From UBA1672 sp050633505 (GTDB lineage Bacteria > Pseudomonadota > Alphaproteobacteria > Micavibrionales > Micavibrionaceae), in NCBI GenBank assembly GCA_050633505.1, contig JBOEGQ010000013.1, positions 186,001-250,000 on the forward strand: a stretch of 64,000 nt of DNA, written 5' to 3'. The notes under the pieces are model-generated. The model saw nothing but the letters and a program-made list of their open reading frames with translations. It made no database searches and was not told the origin of the DNA. The translations under genes were made by a program, and so were the position numbers. Within the stretch, counting starts at the first letter, position 1. Each line of letters begins with the position of its first letter. This document shows, piece by piece, positions 1 through 9,227 of the stretch.

Positions 1-66
1 ATTAACGGGGTAAACAGAACGCATACCTCGAAGAAGACTCTGATGTCCAAACGAAAAGAAAAGTAA
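1..66 (+). CDS. Possible C-terminal tail of a CDS cut by the window edge
   Basis: Frame 1 is open from the window edge to a TAA at 64-66, and the last residues would be SKRKEK. The good terminator at 120-170 implies that a plus-strand transcript ends here, so a gene should end nearby. Frame 3 gives a more protein-like acidic tail ending at 82-84, but it has a TAA at 3-5 and so cannot continue upstream. The frame choice is therefore weak and no product can be named. Confidence 0.2.
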   Translation: MNGVNRTHTSKKTLMSKRKEK

Positions 67-119
67 CCTTTTTCTCTTGTTACTCGAATAAGTAATAAAA
101 AGCACAAACTAATAAAACT

Positions 120-170
120 GGCCTTTCCTTATTCTCTCCCCATACACCATGAAGGAAAGGCCTTTTTTTA
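120..170 (+). terminator. Rho-independent terminator
   Basis: An 11-bp perfect stem (GGCCTTTCCTT at 120-130 with AAGGAAAGGCC at 152-162) closes a 21-nt loop and is followed directly by TTTTTTTATTTT. It ends the transcript entering from the left edge. The next gene starts 58 bases later with its own ribosome binding site. Confidence 0.75.
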
Positions 171-228
171 TTTTGGTTTTTGGCCTGAATAGGCTACATA
201 TTAGTTTCTATTAAAAAGGGAATTAATT

Positions 229-1059
229 ATGTCTGCTGTCAAAAAAACCGCAAAAGCAAGCCTGTATATCTTTAGCTTCTTTGTACTGCTTCTTATCGGG
301 GGGGCGGTGTATCTTTATGCAAATATGGATTCTATTGCCAAACAATTAAGTGAGAAAATTGCCAGTGAGGCATTGGGCGTTGATGTCACGATTGGTGATG
401 TCATGATCTCTCTTGAAGAAAAGAAAGTGGTGGTGAGTGATTTACGTATTGCAAATCCGGCCGGATATACAAAACCCGAAGCCATGAGTGTTAAGACAAT
501 CACGATTGCGGCAGAAAGCTTTACGAAAGAGCTTTTGAGCTTTGCACGGGTAGAGGTTGACGGTACCAATGTAAATCTGGAAGTCGGAAAAAATGGCACC
601 AATCTTGGTGACCTTAAGAAGAATATAGACAGTAAGCAGAAAAACAATTCTTCTGATAAGCCTAAAGAGAATAAAGAGGCCACATCTTCCCATGCAAAGG
701 AAGAGCAAATCAAAGTGATTGTTAAGAAATTCTCACTGACCGGAGCGCAATTAAACCCATCTGTTACACTGATTAAAAAGGACTTGGCGTTTATCAATGT
801 TCCGGATATTCATTTGTCAGGTATAGGTCAAAAGGAAAATGGTATCCTTGCAAAAGATGCCATTGCGCAGATTATGAATGCGGTTCTTGCCGCGTTTAAT
901 AAGTCCGCGAATGGCGCGGGATTTCTGGAGGGGCTTTCTTTGAATATTTTGAATGATATCGGTGTGAGCACACCTGAAGTGTTTCAGAAGAATCTAAAGA
1001 AAAGCTTCGATAAAGATGTAAAGCAGCTGAAACAAGGTTTCCAAGGTTTGTTTGAGTAA
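229..1059 (+). CDS. AsmA-like membrane-anchored envelope protein
   Basis: The product has 276 residues. One N-terminal membrane helix (about residues 12-31) is followed by a periplasmic part that opens with the AsmA-type pattern: a short amphipathic segment, then beta-strand text such as GVDVTIGDVMISLEEKKVVVSDLRI broken by Gly/Asn turns (about residues 35-130). Residues about 135-160 are a charged Lys/Ser/Glu linker. The family is linked to outer-membrane lipid transport and homeostasis, but this member is much shorter than AsmA or TamB, so the role is inferred. AAGGG lies 8 bases before the ATG. The gene is followed after 5 bases by rsmC. Confidence 0.6.
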   Translation: MSAVKKTAKASLYIFSFFVLLLIGGAVYLYANMDSIAKQLSEKIASEALGVDVTIGDVMISLEEKKVVVSDLRIANPAGYTKPEAMSVKTITIAAESFTKELLSFARVEVDGTNVNLEVGKNGTNLGDLKKNIDSKQKNNSSDKPKENKEATSSHAKEEQIKVIVKKFSLTGAQLNPSVTLIKKDLAFINVPDIHLSGIGQKENGILAKDAIAQIMNAVLAAFNKSANGAGFLEGLSLNILNDIGVSTPEVFQKNLKKSFDKDVKQLKQGFQGLFE

Positions 1060-1064
1060 GTTTT

Positions 1065-2087
1065 ATGGGTGCACTTGATACTTTATTTTATGTGATTAAG
1101 CAGTCTTCGTTTCCGATTAAGGGGGCGAAGATTGTTTTTCTGAATGCATATCCGCATGCGCAATTTGATCTCTTGCAGGAGGCGCGCGATGTTTTGTGTC
1201 AACAGGTTTGGAAGGTGCCTTGTGATGAGCTCACGAAGAATGGTTTCGCAGTTTCTCAGGATTTAACAGATGATTTCCGTGATGCTGATATTGTGTGTCT
1301 GAATGTGCCGGCGAATGCCGTTGAGGCGCGTTATCTTATGGCGGCTGGTTTGACATATTTGAAAAAGGGGGGTGTTTTCCTTTGCGCGGCTGATAACAAG
1401 GCAGGTGGCACGCGATTAAAAAAAATGTTGGAAGGTTTCGGTTTATCTGACATCACAAGTGAGAGCAGAAATAAGGCACGGTGTTGTTGGGCAGAAAATC
1501 ATAATCTGGATCAGCCAAGAGTTGACGTGGCAATAAAGGCCGGTGGCGATCAGACAATATTGGATGGACGATTTGAATCCTATGTGGGGATTTACGGGTG
1601 GAATAAAATTGATAAGGGATCAGAAATTCTAACGCGTTATATACCCGGTGACCTTAAGGGGAAAGGGGCAGATTTCGGATGCGGTTATGGGTATTTGTCG
1701 GATCATCTCCTGTCACATTGCCCGAAGGTAAAAAAGCTCTCTATGATTGATGCAGATATACGCGCTCTACGTACATGTGAACAGAATATAGAACGTTATG
1801 ACACACCCAAAGAGTTTATCTGGGCGGACTTAACGCAAGTACAACGCCATGTACAAAACTTACAATTTATTGTTATGAATCCGCCATTTCATCAGGGTAA
1901 GAAAGAAGATATTGGCATTGGCCGTCAGTTTATCGAAACGGCGTATCAGGCTCTGGGACGTAATGGACGGCTTTGGATGGTTGCCAATAACCATTTACCT
2001 TATGAGGAGTTATTATCATCGCGTTTCTTTGATTGTAAGAAACATCATGAAGGGCAGGGGTTTAAGGTTTATGAAGCCATCAAATAG
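1065..2087 (+). CDS. rsmC: RsmC-type 16S rRNA (guanine-N2) methyltransferase
   Basis: This 340-residue protein is a class I SAM-dependent methyltransferase with the two-lobe RsmC layout. A degenerate N-terminal methyltransferase-like half (about 1-150) is followed by a catalytic half with the SAM-binding motif GADFGCGYG (201-209) and the NPPFH base-methylation motif (272-276). NPPF motifs methylate exocyclic amino groups, and RsmC modifies G1207 of 16S rRNA. The end of the protein (NNHLPYE) also fits RsmC/RlmG. RlmG is the main alternative. It is probably cotranscribed with the AsmA-like gene and converges on the AAA+ gene. Confidence 0.82.
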   Translation: MGALDTLFYVIKQSSFPIKGAKIVFLNAYPHAQFDLLQEARDVLCQQVWKVPCDELTKNGFAVSQDLTDDFRDADIVCLNVPANAVEARYLMAAGLTYLKKGGVFLCAADNKAGGTRLKKMLEGFGLSDITSESRNKARCCWAENHNLDQPRVDVAIKAGGDQTILDGRFESYVGIYGWNKIDKGSEILTRYIPGDLKGKGADFGCGYGYLSDHLLSHCPKVKKLSMIDADIRALRTCEQNIERYDTPKEFIWADLTQVQRHVQNLQFIVMNPPFHQGKKEDIGIGRQFIETAYQALGRNGRLWMVANNHLPYEELLSSRFFDCKKHHEGQGFKVYEAIK

Positions 2088-2094
2088 TGTTCTA

Positions 2095-3276
2095 TCAAGC
2101 TTCTTTTACCTGTAGCTTTTCTTCAACTCTACTGGCCAGTTTTTCTGCCAACCTTTCTTCAAGTGCATCAAGCTCATTTTGTTTATCGCCATCGCTCGCC
2201 CCTGATTGTGCAATACGTTGCTGTGCCGCTTCGCGTTCGGCGTTGAGTTCTGCCTGAAACGCCTTATCCATCTCAACATCTTTTAAGTTTTGTGACGGAT
2301 CGTAGGCTTTGTTCTTTGTTGTGTCTTCCTGAACTTCGGTTTCCCCTTCCAGGCGTGCAACGTGTTCCTTGATGTCCTCAAGCATTCTTTCATCATGCAT
2401 GGCACGTGCATTTAAACCTGTTTCACGTGCAACCATGTAATAGACAGATTCAACGGTTAACTCTTGTCCTGTACCATGCTCCATAACATGATATGCCATT
2501 GCGGAATCGGTTGTAATAATCGATTTATCCGGCTGGTTTCTTTTTCGCATATGTTCTTCTGTTAGGCGCACGATGAGCATAAGAAGTTCTTTGGAAATCG
2601 TAACTTTGTGGTGTTTCTCAAGTCCCGGTGAGAGTGCCTTCATGATCGCATATGTTTCTTCTGCATTAGGTGTTTTCAAGAAGACTTTCTGAAAACGCCT
2701 GTCCATTGCAGGATCTTCTGCGACATACAGGCGGAATTCATCTAATGTTGTTGCGGCGACGATCATAAGGTCACCTGCCGTCAGATAGGGTTTCATGGTA
2801 TCGGCAAGACCAGCATAGGAACTTCCGATACAATTGGGCATAAGTTGGTGGAATTCGTCAATAAATAGGATGTGTCGTGGTTCATCAGGATTATGATAAC
2901 GTTCTGATACGGCCTTACATAGGGGGAGAAAGCGATCCTGGAATTCGGCGCGCGATGTTGTTCCCGATGCCATACGCGCCAGATCAATTTCAATCACACG
3001 TGAATTTTTCAGGTAGTCAGGGACATTCCCCTTTACCACTTCTTGTGCCAGACCAACAACTGCGGCTGTTTTACCGACACCTGCGGGGGCAAGGAATGCA
3101 ACGTTTTTACGACCCTTCTGAAGTAGAATAAGAAGGGCATCTTTGATTTCTTTTTCTCGGCCTGTAATCGGGCCATATCGGCCTTCACGCTCTAATTGAG
3201 TGAAGTCTGTGCAATAATCCTTAATCAGTTCTTCGAACTTCTCATCTGATATAGAATAATCCCATTCTTTTGTCAT
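2095..3276 (-). CDS. Stand-alone ClpA/ClpB-type AAA+ ATPase (single D1-like domain)
   Basis: The 393-residue protein has one AAA+ module resembling the D1 domain of ClpA/ClpB: an entry motif ending in GPITGRE (35-41), Walker A GVGKT (66-70), Walker B HILFIDE (135-141), a sensor-1 AATT segment (174-177), and an arginine-finger region MDRRF (191-195). The Clp N-terminal repeats and the second AAA+ domain are absent. The last ~100 residues are charged, helical and probably coiled-coil. It could remodel a specific protein complex, as MoxR- or type VI ClpV-like machines do, but no partner is visible next to it. Neighbours are rsmC and serB. Confidence 0.7.
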   Translation of the reverse strand: MTKEWDYSISDEKFEELIKDYCTDFTQLEREGRYGPITGREKEIKDALLILLQKGRKNVAFLAPAGVGKTAAVVGLAQEVVKGNVPDYLKNSRVIEIDLARMASGTTSRAEFQDRFLPLCKAVSERYHNPDEPRHILFIDEFHQLMPNCIGSSYAGLADTMKPYLTAGDLMIVAATTLDEFRLYVAEDPAMDRRFQKVFLKTPNAEETYAIMKALSPGLEKHHKVTISKELLMLIVRLTEEHMRKRNQPDKSIITTDSAMAYHVMEHGTGQELTVESVYYMVARETGLNARAMHDERMLEDIKEHVARLEGETEVQEDTTKNKAYDPSQNLKDVEMDKAFQAELNAEREAAQQRIAQSGASDGDKQNELDALEERLAEKLASRVEEKLQVKEA

Positions 3277-3415
3277 TTTTGAACGTATTCCCTTAATATT
3301 TCTGTGTAATTCACTTTATTGAAAACTCTATGAATAGTGTAGCGCAGAAATATGCGCACGACCAGAGTAGCGCGCGAATATTAAACGGGGGTTAACGAGA
3401 TCATTGTTATTCGGT

Positions 3416-4312
3416 TTATGCGAAATTTTTACTGGGTATGCCTTGTGCATAAAGCGCCGTCGTTAAATCACCATATAGGATGCAATTGCCCATTTCGGCT
3501 TTTACGGTTTCTTTGGGATGATACCCTATGCCCAGTTCCGCCATTTTAAGCATGGGTAAATCGTTTGCACCATCTCCGATGGTTAGGCAGTCTTCGGTTT
3601 TTAGATTCAGATCCTTAAGGTAATGCTCCAGAAATTCAACTTTTGCGAATTTATCTAAGATCGGTGGAATAACATTACCGGTTAGCATGTCATTCTCGAT
3701 TTCCAGACGATTCCCGTGGTTGAAATTAAATCCGCATTGTTGTGCAATTGCATTGGTAAAGAATGTAAAGCCACCGGAAACTAGAACGCAGGCCGCGCCA
3801 TTCTTACGCATTGTTTGCACAAATGTCTCTGCGCCGGGGTTTAAGGTTGTTTCCTGTAAGGTTGCATCTAACGCGGTTCGTTTAAGTCCTTTCAAAAGGC
3901 CAACACGTTCACGTAGTGCATCGTGGAAATCTAATTCTCCATTCATTGCACGCGCTGTGATTTCGGCGATCTTATCTTTAATTCCTGCATACTCGGCAAG
4001 CTCATCCAGTGTTTCAGTGGAGGCGATTGTGCTGTCCATATCGGCGAGGAGTAGTTTTTTCTGACGGTTTTGATTTTTGGTAATGAAGAAATCGATTTTG
4101 TCATCTTCCAACGTTTCGCGTAAGTGCTTGGTCAATGCACTTTGTGCGCTCCCTGATAATCCCACTTCGCCTGCTTTATCTTTATCTAACCAGGCGACTT
4201 TACTGGTGAATTTCAGATTGTAAAAATCAATAATCTTCACAATCTTCTGAAAATGTTTTTCCGTAACAGGTTTATGCGGTAAAGAGGCAACAAGCGTTAA
4301 AACATGCGTCAT
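3416..4312 (-). CDS. serB: Phosphoserine phosphatase
   Basis: SerB is the last step of serine synthesis, hydrolysing O-phosphoserine to serine. The 298-residue protein has an N-terminal ACT-like region (about 1-80) and a HAD-type catalytic domain with the nucleophile motif DMDST (91-95), the second motif VLVSGGF, and the Mg-binding motif GDGANDLPML. Length fits the proteobacterial enzyme. It is divergent from serC, with 156 bases between the two starts, so both biosynthetic genes are likely driven from that gap. Nothing in the catalytic motifs is missing. Confidence 0.95.
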   Translation of the reverse strand: MTHVLTLVASLPHKPVTEKHFQKIVKIIDFYNLKFTSKVAWLDKDKAGEVGLSGSAQSALTKHLRETLEDDKIDFFITKNQNRQKKLLLADMDSTIASTETLDELAEYAGIKDKIAEITARAMNGELDFHDALRERVGLLKGLKRTALDATLQETTLNPGAETFVQTMRKNGAACVLVSGGFTFFTNAIAQQCGFNFNHGNRLEIENDMLTGNVIPPILDKFAKVEFLEHYLKDLNLKTEDCLTIGDGANDLPMLKMAELGIGYHPKETVKAEMGNCILYGDLTTALYAQGIPSKNFA

Positions 4313-4468
4313 TTTTTATACTCTGAAATCGTTGTTTTTTATTTTTAACATCATTTAAAATAAAAACACTTGTCAGCACGATTGAAATTCCTTAACGCTA
4401 TTGCCAAAGAGATGCGTGCGCGCAACTGCTTTTTAGAAATTCTTATAATGTAATAATGGTGAAAGCAA

Positions 4469-5632
4469 ATGGAAAAGCCAGTCATAAAACCTAAAAACCC
4501 TAATTTTTCTTCCGGTCCGTGTTCAAAACGTCCGGGATGGAGCTTTGAAAACCTGTCATTAGACGTTCTTGGGCGCTCTCATCGTGCAGGGCCTTTAAAG
4601 TCGAAAATTAAAGAGGTGATTGAGTTACACCGTACGCTTTTGAAAATTCCGGCTGATTATAAAATCGGAATTGTGCCTGGGTCTGATACAGGTGCATTTG
4701 AGATGGCGATGTGGTCCATGTTGGGGCAACGCGGTGTTGATGTATTTGCGTGGGAGAGTTTCTCTTCCGGTTGGCTTAGTGATATTGAAAAGCATCTAAA
4801 ACTTGAAGATGTGCACGCGTATAAAGCCGGATATGGTCAGTTACCTGATATGTCACAGGCAGACCCTGCGCGTGATTGTGTGTTTGCATGGAATGGTACG
4901 ACAAGTGGTGTGCGCGTTCCAAACGGAGATTGGATTTCTGAGACCCGCGAAGGTTTGACATTCTGTGATGCGACGTCTGCTGTATTTGCGTATGATATGC
5001 CTTGGGACAAGCTGGATGTGACAACATGGTCGTGGCAGAAGGTCCTCGGCGGTGAAGCGGCACATGGTATGTTGGTTCTATCACCGCGCGCGGTTGAGCG
5101 TTTGGAAAGCTACACTCCTGAAAATCGCCCATTACCAAAAGTATTCCGTTTGACCAAAGGTGGTAAGCTTATCAATGGTATCTTTGAAGGTGCGACGATT
5201 AATACACCGTCTATGTTGGCGATTGAAGATTGTTATGATGCGCTAAACTGGATTGATCATATTGGTGGTGTGGAATCTTCCGTCCGTCGTTCTCAGATTA
5301 ATTTTGAAATTATCGAAAAGTGGGTTAATAAAACGGACTGGGTTGATTTCCTGGCAGAGGTTCCTGAGACGCGCTCAACAACATCTGTATGTTTGAACGT
5401 TGTTGATCCGTGGTTTGAAGGCTTGGTAGATGATGCAAAAACGCCATTTATCAAGGGTATGACAAAATTACTGGATCAAGAAGAAGTTGCATATGATATT
5501 GCAGGGTATCGTGATGCGCCTGCGGGCCTACGTATCTGGTGTGGCGCAACTGTTTCCGGTACGGATTTAACGGAATTGATTCCGTGGCTTGAATGGGCAT
5601 TTGAAACAGCCAAAGCAGAAGCGCAAGCCTAA
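4469..5632 (+). CDS. serC: Phosphoserine aminotransferase
   Basis: SerC transfers an amino group from glutamate to 3-phosphohydroxypyruvate using PLP. The 387-residue protein begins with an NFSSGPCSKRPGW-type motif (12-24), a form I associate with alphaproteobacterial SerC. The PLP lysine is expected in SWQKVLGG (Lys191), and the substrate-binding stretch CDATSAVFAYDMPW lies just before it. It is divergent from serB. serA lies downstream on the same strand, but the oppositely oriented TPR-methyltransferase gene between them makes separate transcription units likely. Confidence 0.95.
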   Translation: MEKPVIKPKNPNFSSGPCSKRPGWSFENLSLDVLGRSHRAGPLKSKIKEVIELHRTLLKIPADYKIGIVPGSDTGAFEMAMWSMLGQRGVDVFAWESFSSGWLSDIEKHLKLEDVHAYKAGYGQLPDMSQADPARDCVFAWNGTTSGVRVPNGDWISETREGLTFCDATSAVFAYDMPWDKLDVTTWSWQKVLGGEAAHGMLVLSPRAVERLESYTPENRPLPKVFRLTKGGKLINGIFEGATINTPSMLAIEDCYDALNWIDHIGGVESSVRRSQINFEIIEKWVNKTDWVDFLAEVPETRSTTSVCLNVVDPWFEGLVDDAKTPFIKGMTKLLDQEEVAYDIAGYRDAPAGLRIWCGATVSGTDLTELIPWLEWAFETAKAEAQA

Positions 5633-5660
5633 ACTTTTTTAGATTTTTTAAAAGCCACCT

Positions 5661-7436
5661 TTAGAAAAGTCTGCTGCGTTGAAGTAGTTTGACTTGGTCG
5701 TTAAGGGTGGCTTTTTCATTTTCTCGTACGCAAGTAAACTGGTACATTCCCATGCAGATCTGCGGGTATGCCTCTTCCAGTTTGTTCCAATTATTCAGAT
5801 TACACATATCGGGATCATTGCGGAATTCATCGCGATACAGACTTGCAATGGCCGGGGTGGCCGGGCTTACGCCTGCGCAAACCATATCCAATTGATCAAG
5901 CATGTGCGTAATCTCGTCCAGATCATAACATGTTTCCTGTCTGTGAAAGATCAGGTCACGGCAGTTGGAGGTGGTGTAAAAATCATTGTGATTTAATATA
6001 GGGCGCAAGGGATGATCATCGGGGAGTGCAAAAATATTTGCACGGAATTCTTTAATGTCAGAAAGAGTGTCTTTGTACCCTTGTTCCTTTGCGTAATTTT
6101 GCGCGTCTATGATGTGCTTGCGCGCTTTGCGGCTATATAATCCGATATTCATTATCCCACCAGTATTGAGTACGTTTAGTAATGCACGCCAACCTTTGAT
6201 AGGGTCTTTCATATGATGCAAAACACCAGAGCATTCAATGACATCAAACTTTTGTTCTAATTCAGAAATGCTAAGAATATCTCCTTGTCTGAATGAAATG
6301 TTTTGAAGGTTGAATTCCTGCGCCTTACGTTTGGCGTATGATAGGCTGGTTAAGCTCAAATCAACTGCGGTGATCGGTGTGTCCGGTAAAATTGCAGATG
6401 TTTGGCATGCCGAACGACCCGTGCCACACCCCGCGATCAGGTATGAAATTGCATCGCAGGATATAGGGGTTGAAACCGCATTGATATTTTGCCATCTGGG
6501 ATAGGGGTTTTCTTCATACATGCCACGGACATTTTGCGATGTTTTCTCCTCGATTGTGCCGTATGCAGGGATGCTGTTTTTATGGTTTTCTTCTGTGCTG
6601 CGGTCGATGATGTGTTGCTTGATAATGGCGTATAGTAATTCAGTTTGATGAGATTTTGTGATTGCTTTTACATCATGGAAAGTATGTAGAGGCCGATACA
6701 TGGCAAAAGCAATGAGATCTTGCTCGCTATATTGACCAGAGGAAATTGCACTCTCGAGGGTGTGGAGTATGTTCTCTTCATTTTCATCTGTCGCAAAAAC
6801 ATATTCATTTAAGAAACAATGTTGGGCGATGCTTGCCGCAAGGGGAATTGCATCGTCATTATCTTGGGTGAGGGCGTGCAAAGTCGCACGTCGAAGATTG
6901 GTAAGCCAGAGTTCCATGTCGGCTGTTACTGTAAAGAAACGCGTTAATCCGGTTAAAATATACTGATCCTTAACAGAAAGGCTTACAGGGGTTTTATCGA
7001 AAAGATGTTTGCACTTCTTATCACGCCTCAGCAGGTCAAACCATAATGGTGCAAGGCGTTGATGGTCTATTATGTCGGATTGAAGGCATAGCAAAAGCCC
7101 ACCTTTAGTCTGCAAATCAAATTTATCGATCTTTAGGCCGTTGCAGGCCTGACTAAGCAGGGAAATATATGTATTAGATTCATTCGGTATGGTTTTGCAT
7201 AGGTGGTAAAATGCGTCAAATGCATATCGATATTGCCCAAGCTTTAACGCGAGCTTTCCAAATGCATCATGATATTGAGGCGTATTTTTGTCTTGGCTGC
7301 ATGCTTTCTTAAAGCACATAAAGGCTTGCTTTAAATCCTTATGACGCATGTGCGCTTGTCCGGCCTCGTACCATTGTCGGGCTGTGACTTTGCTTTTTCC
7401 TTTGGTGGTTTTGGCTTGTGTATATTGGCGGCCCAT
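5661..7436 (-). CDS. TPR-repeat class I SAM-dependent methyltransferase
   Basis: The 591-residue protein starts with TPR-like helices (about 20-90: TARQWYEAGQAHMRHKDLKQ and a following repeat), then a long helical region, then a conserved MYEENPYPRW motif (306-315) immediately before a SAM-binding methyltransferase fold with AGCGTG (335-340) and LHHMKDP. The MYEENPYPRW plus methyltransferase combination is a recognisable proteobacterial family of unknown substrate; proteins or small molecules are both possible. It lies head-to-head with serA (152 bases between starts) and tail-to-tail with serC. Confidence 0.75.
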   Translation of the reverse strand: MGRQYTQAKTTKGKSKVTARQWYEAGQAHMRHKDLKQAFMCFKKACSQDKNTPQYHDAFGKLALKLGQYRYAFDAFYHLCKTIPNESNTYISLLSQACNGLKIDKFDLQTKGGLLLCLQSDIIDHQRLAPLWFDLLRRDKKCKHLFDKTPVSLSVKDQYILTGLTRFFTVTADMELWLTNLRRATLHALTQDNDDAIPLAASIAQHCFLNEYVFATDENEENILHTLESAISSGQYSEQDLIAFAMYRPLHTFHDVKAITKSHQTELLYAIIKQHIIDRSTEENHKNSIPAYGTIEEKTSQNVRGMYEENPYPRWQNINAVSTPISCDAISYLIAGCGTGRSACQTSAILPDTPITAVDLSLTSLSYAKRKAQEFNLQNISFRQGDILSISELEQKFDVIECSGVLHHMKDPIKGWRALLNVLNTGGIMNIGLYSRKARKHIIDAQNYAKEQGYKDTLSDIKEFRANIFALPDDHPLRPILNHNDFYTTSNCRDLIFHRQETCYDLDEITHMLDQLDMVCAGVSPATPAIASLYRDEFRNDPDMCNLNNWNKLEEAYPQICMGMYQFTCVRENEKATLNDQVKLLQRSRLF

Positions 7437-7514
7437 AACGCTTTCACTGTCTTGTAAGTTCTAAAGTGGTCAGCCTACAGTCTATTTTTAGGAGAAACAA
7501 TATTCATCTTTTCT

Positions 7515-7543
7515 TTGACATTATTTGAAAATGCGATTATCTC
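7515..7543 (+). promoter_or_regulatory. Candidate sigma-70 promoter of serA
   Basis: A perfect -35 hexamer TTGACA at 7515-7520 is followed after 17 bases by TATCTC at 7538-7543, a weak -10. This would place the start of transcription about 40 bases before the serA ATG. The weak -10 keeps confidence low. Confidence 0.4.
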
Positions 7544-7588
7544 TGAACGCCTGTTTTCCTAAACAAGACAAAACTAGGAGTAAAAATT

Positions 7589-9166
7589 ATGACCAAAGTC
7601 TTGATCAGCGATAAGCTGGATCCACTTGCAGTGGAAATTTTCGAAAAAAACGGTATTGAAGTTGATTTCAAGCCCGGCCTTTCACCCGAAGAACAACTAA
7701 AAATTATTGACCAATATGATGGCCTTGCCATTCGTTCTGCGACGAAAGTCACAGAGGAAATGATCAAACAAGCGACAAACCTGAAAGTGGTTGGGCGCGC
7801 AGGGATCGGTGTTGATAATGTCGATATTCCGGCGGCAACGTCAAATGGTGTTGTTGTTATGAATACGCCATTTGGTAATTCTGTTACAACGGCAGAGCAC
7901 GCCATTTCCATGATGATGTCTTTGGCACGTGAAATTCCACAAGCCAATGAAAGCACACATGCTGGCAAATGGGAAAAGAAACGCTTTATGGGGACTGAAC
8001 TGTTTAATAAAACATGCGGTGTTATCGGTTGTGGTAACATTGGTTCGATTGCGGCGGATCGCGCACTTGGTCTTCGTATGAAGGTCGTTGCATTTGACCC
8101 GTTCCTGACAGAAGAGCGCGCAGAAGAGCTTGGTGTTGAGAAGGTTGAACTGGATGAATTATTTGCACGCGCAGACTTTATCACAATTCACGTTCCGAAA
8201 AATGAACACACAGCAGGTTTGATTAACAAAGCAAACATCGCCAAAATGAAAGATGGTGTGCGTATTGTTAACTGTGCCCGCGGTGGTATCGTTATTGAAG
8301 CAGATCTTAAAGATGCATTGGATTCCGGTAAGGTTGCCGGTGCGGCACTGGATGTGTTTGAAGTTGAACCGGCAAAAGACAATATCTTGTTTGGTAATGA
8401 TAAGGTGATCTGTACACCGCACCTTGGTGCATCCACAACAGAAGCACAGGTTAATGTTGCCGTTCAGGTGGCAGAGCAAATGTCAGATTACTTGGTAAAT
8501 GGCGGTGTGACGAATGCATTGAATATGCCATCAGTTTCTGCAGAAGATGCGCCAAAGCTTAAGCCTTATTTGAAGTTGGCAGAGCAGCTTGGTGAATTTG
8601 CAGGTCAAATCACAGAGCATGCGATTGAAACGATCGAAATTGAATATTGCGGTACCATTACATCTGTGAATACAGATCCAATTACCTCAACATTGATTTC
8701 ACGCCTTTTAGGATCGCAGCTTGATTGTGTGAATATGGTGAATGCGATGCAAGTCGCAGAAACACGCGGTATTCAGATTAAGCAAAGCTATGACAATGAC
8801 GGGCAGGACTGGCGTTCACTCATCAATGTTGTTGTGAAAACGTCAGAACGCACACGTAATGTGACGGGAACGTTATTTACAGGTAAAGAGCCGCGTATCG
8901 TGAATATCGAAGGTGTTCCGGTAGAAGTGAAATTGTCTGAAAATATGCTGTTTATCCGCAATGAAGACAAACCGGGCTTAATCGGTGGTTTGGGAACGAT
9001 CCTTGCCGATGCCGGTCAGAATATCGCAGACTTTCATCTTGGTCGTCAGGACTGTGGTGATAAGGCAATTTGCCTTGTGTCTCTGGATCAGCCATTGGCG
9101 GATGACTTATTTGATAATGTTGCGAATTTGCCGCAGATCGAAAGTCTGAAGCGCTTAAAATTCTAA
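7589..9166 (+). CDS. serA: D-3-phosphoglycerate dehydrogenase
   Basis: SerA oxidises 3-phosphoglycerate with NAD+ and commits carbon to serine. The 525-residue protein is the long form. It has a substrate domain split around the NAD-binding domain (GCGNIGS at 147-153), the signature NCARGGIV with catalytic Arg231, and a catalytic His in TPHLGAST (His278). An intervening ASB-type domain and a C-terminal ACT domain (about 450-525, MLFIRNEDKPGLIGGLG) follow. The ACT domain suggests allosteric control, usually by serine. AGGAG lies about 8 bases before the ATG, and a strong terminator follows. Confidence 0.96.
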   Translation: MTKVLISDKLDPLAVEIFEKNGIEVDFKPGLSPEEQLKIIDQYDGLAIRSATKVTEEMIKQATNLKVVGRAGIGVDNVDIPAATSNGVVVMNTPFGNSVTTAEHAISMMMSLAREIPQANESTHAGKWEKKRFMGTELFNKTCGVIGCGNIGSIAADRALGLRMKVVAFDPFLTEERAEELGVEKVELDELFARADFITIHVPKNEHTAGLINKANIAKMKDGVRIVNCARGGIVIEADLKDALDSGKVAGAALDVFEVEPAKDNILFGNDKVICTPHLGASTTEAQVNVAVQVAEQMSDYLVNGGVTNALNMPSVSAEDAPKLKPYLKLAEQLGEFAGQITEHAIETIEIEYCGTITSVNTDPITSTLISRLLGSQLDCVNMVNAMQVAETRGIQIKQSYDNDGQDWRSLINVVVKTSERTRNVTGTLFTGKEPRIVNIEGVPVEVKLSENMLFIRNEDKPGLIGGLGTILADAGQNIADFHLGRQDCGDKAICLVSLDQPLADDLFDNVANLPQIESLKRLKF

Positions 9167-9195
9167 GGTGTTATTGCCTTAAATCTAAAGATTTT

Positions 9196-9227
9196 AAAGC
9201 CTGCACATGTTGCAGGCTTTATTTATT
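9196..9227 (+). terminator. Rho-independent terminator of serA
   Basis: A 10-bp stem, AAAGCCTGCA (9196-9205) with TGCAGGCTTT (9211-9220), closes a 5-base loop and is followed by ATTTATTTT. It overlaps the end of the convergent response regulator gene and may act in both directions, though the U-tract is better on the plus strand. Confidence 0.75.

Noticed and set aside
5650..5714. AAAAGCCACC and GGTGGCTTTT as a possible terminator between serC and the convergent methyltransferase gene
   Set aside because: The arms are separated by more than 40 bases and the right arm lies within the methyltransferase coding sequence. The loop is too large for a confident intrinsic terminator.
7537..8184. A 215-codon open frame antisense to serA
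   Set aside because: serA is unambiguous over the same bases, and the antisense translation is Ser-rich without any motif or ribosome binding site.
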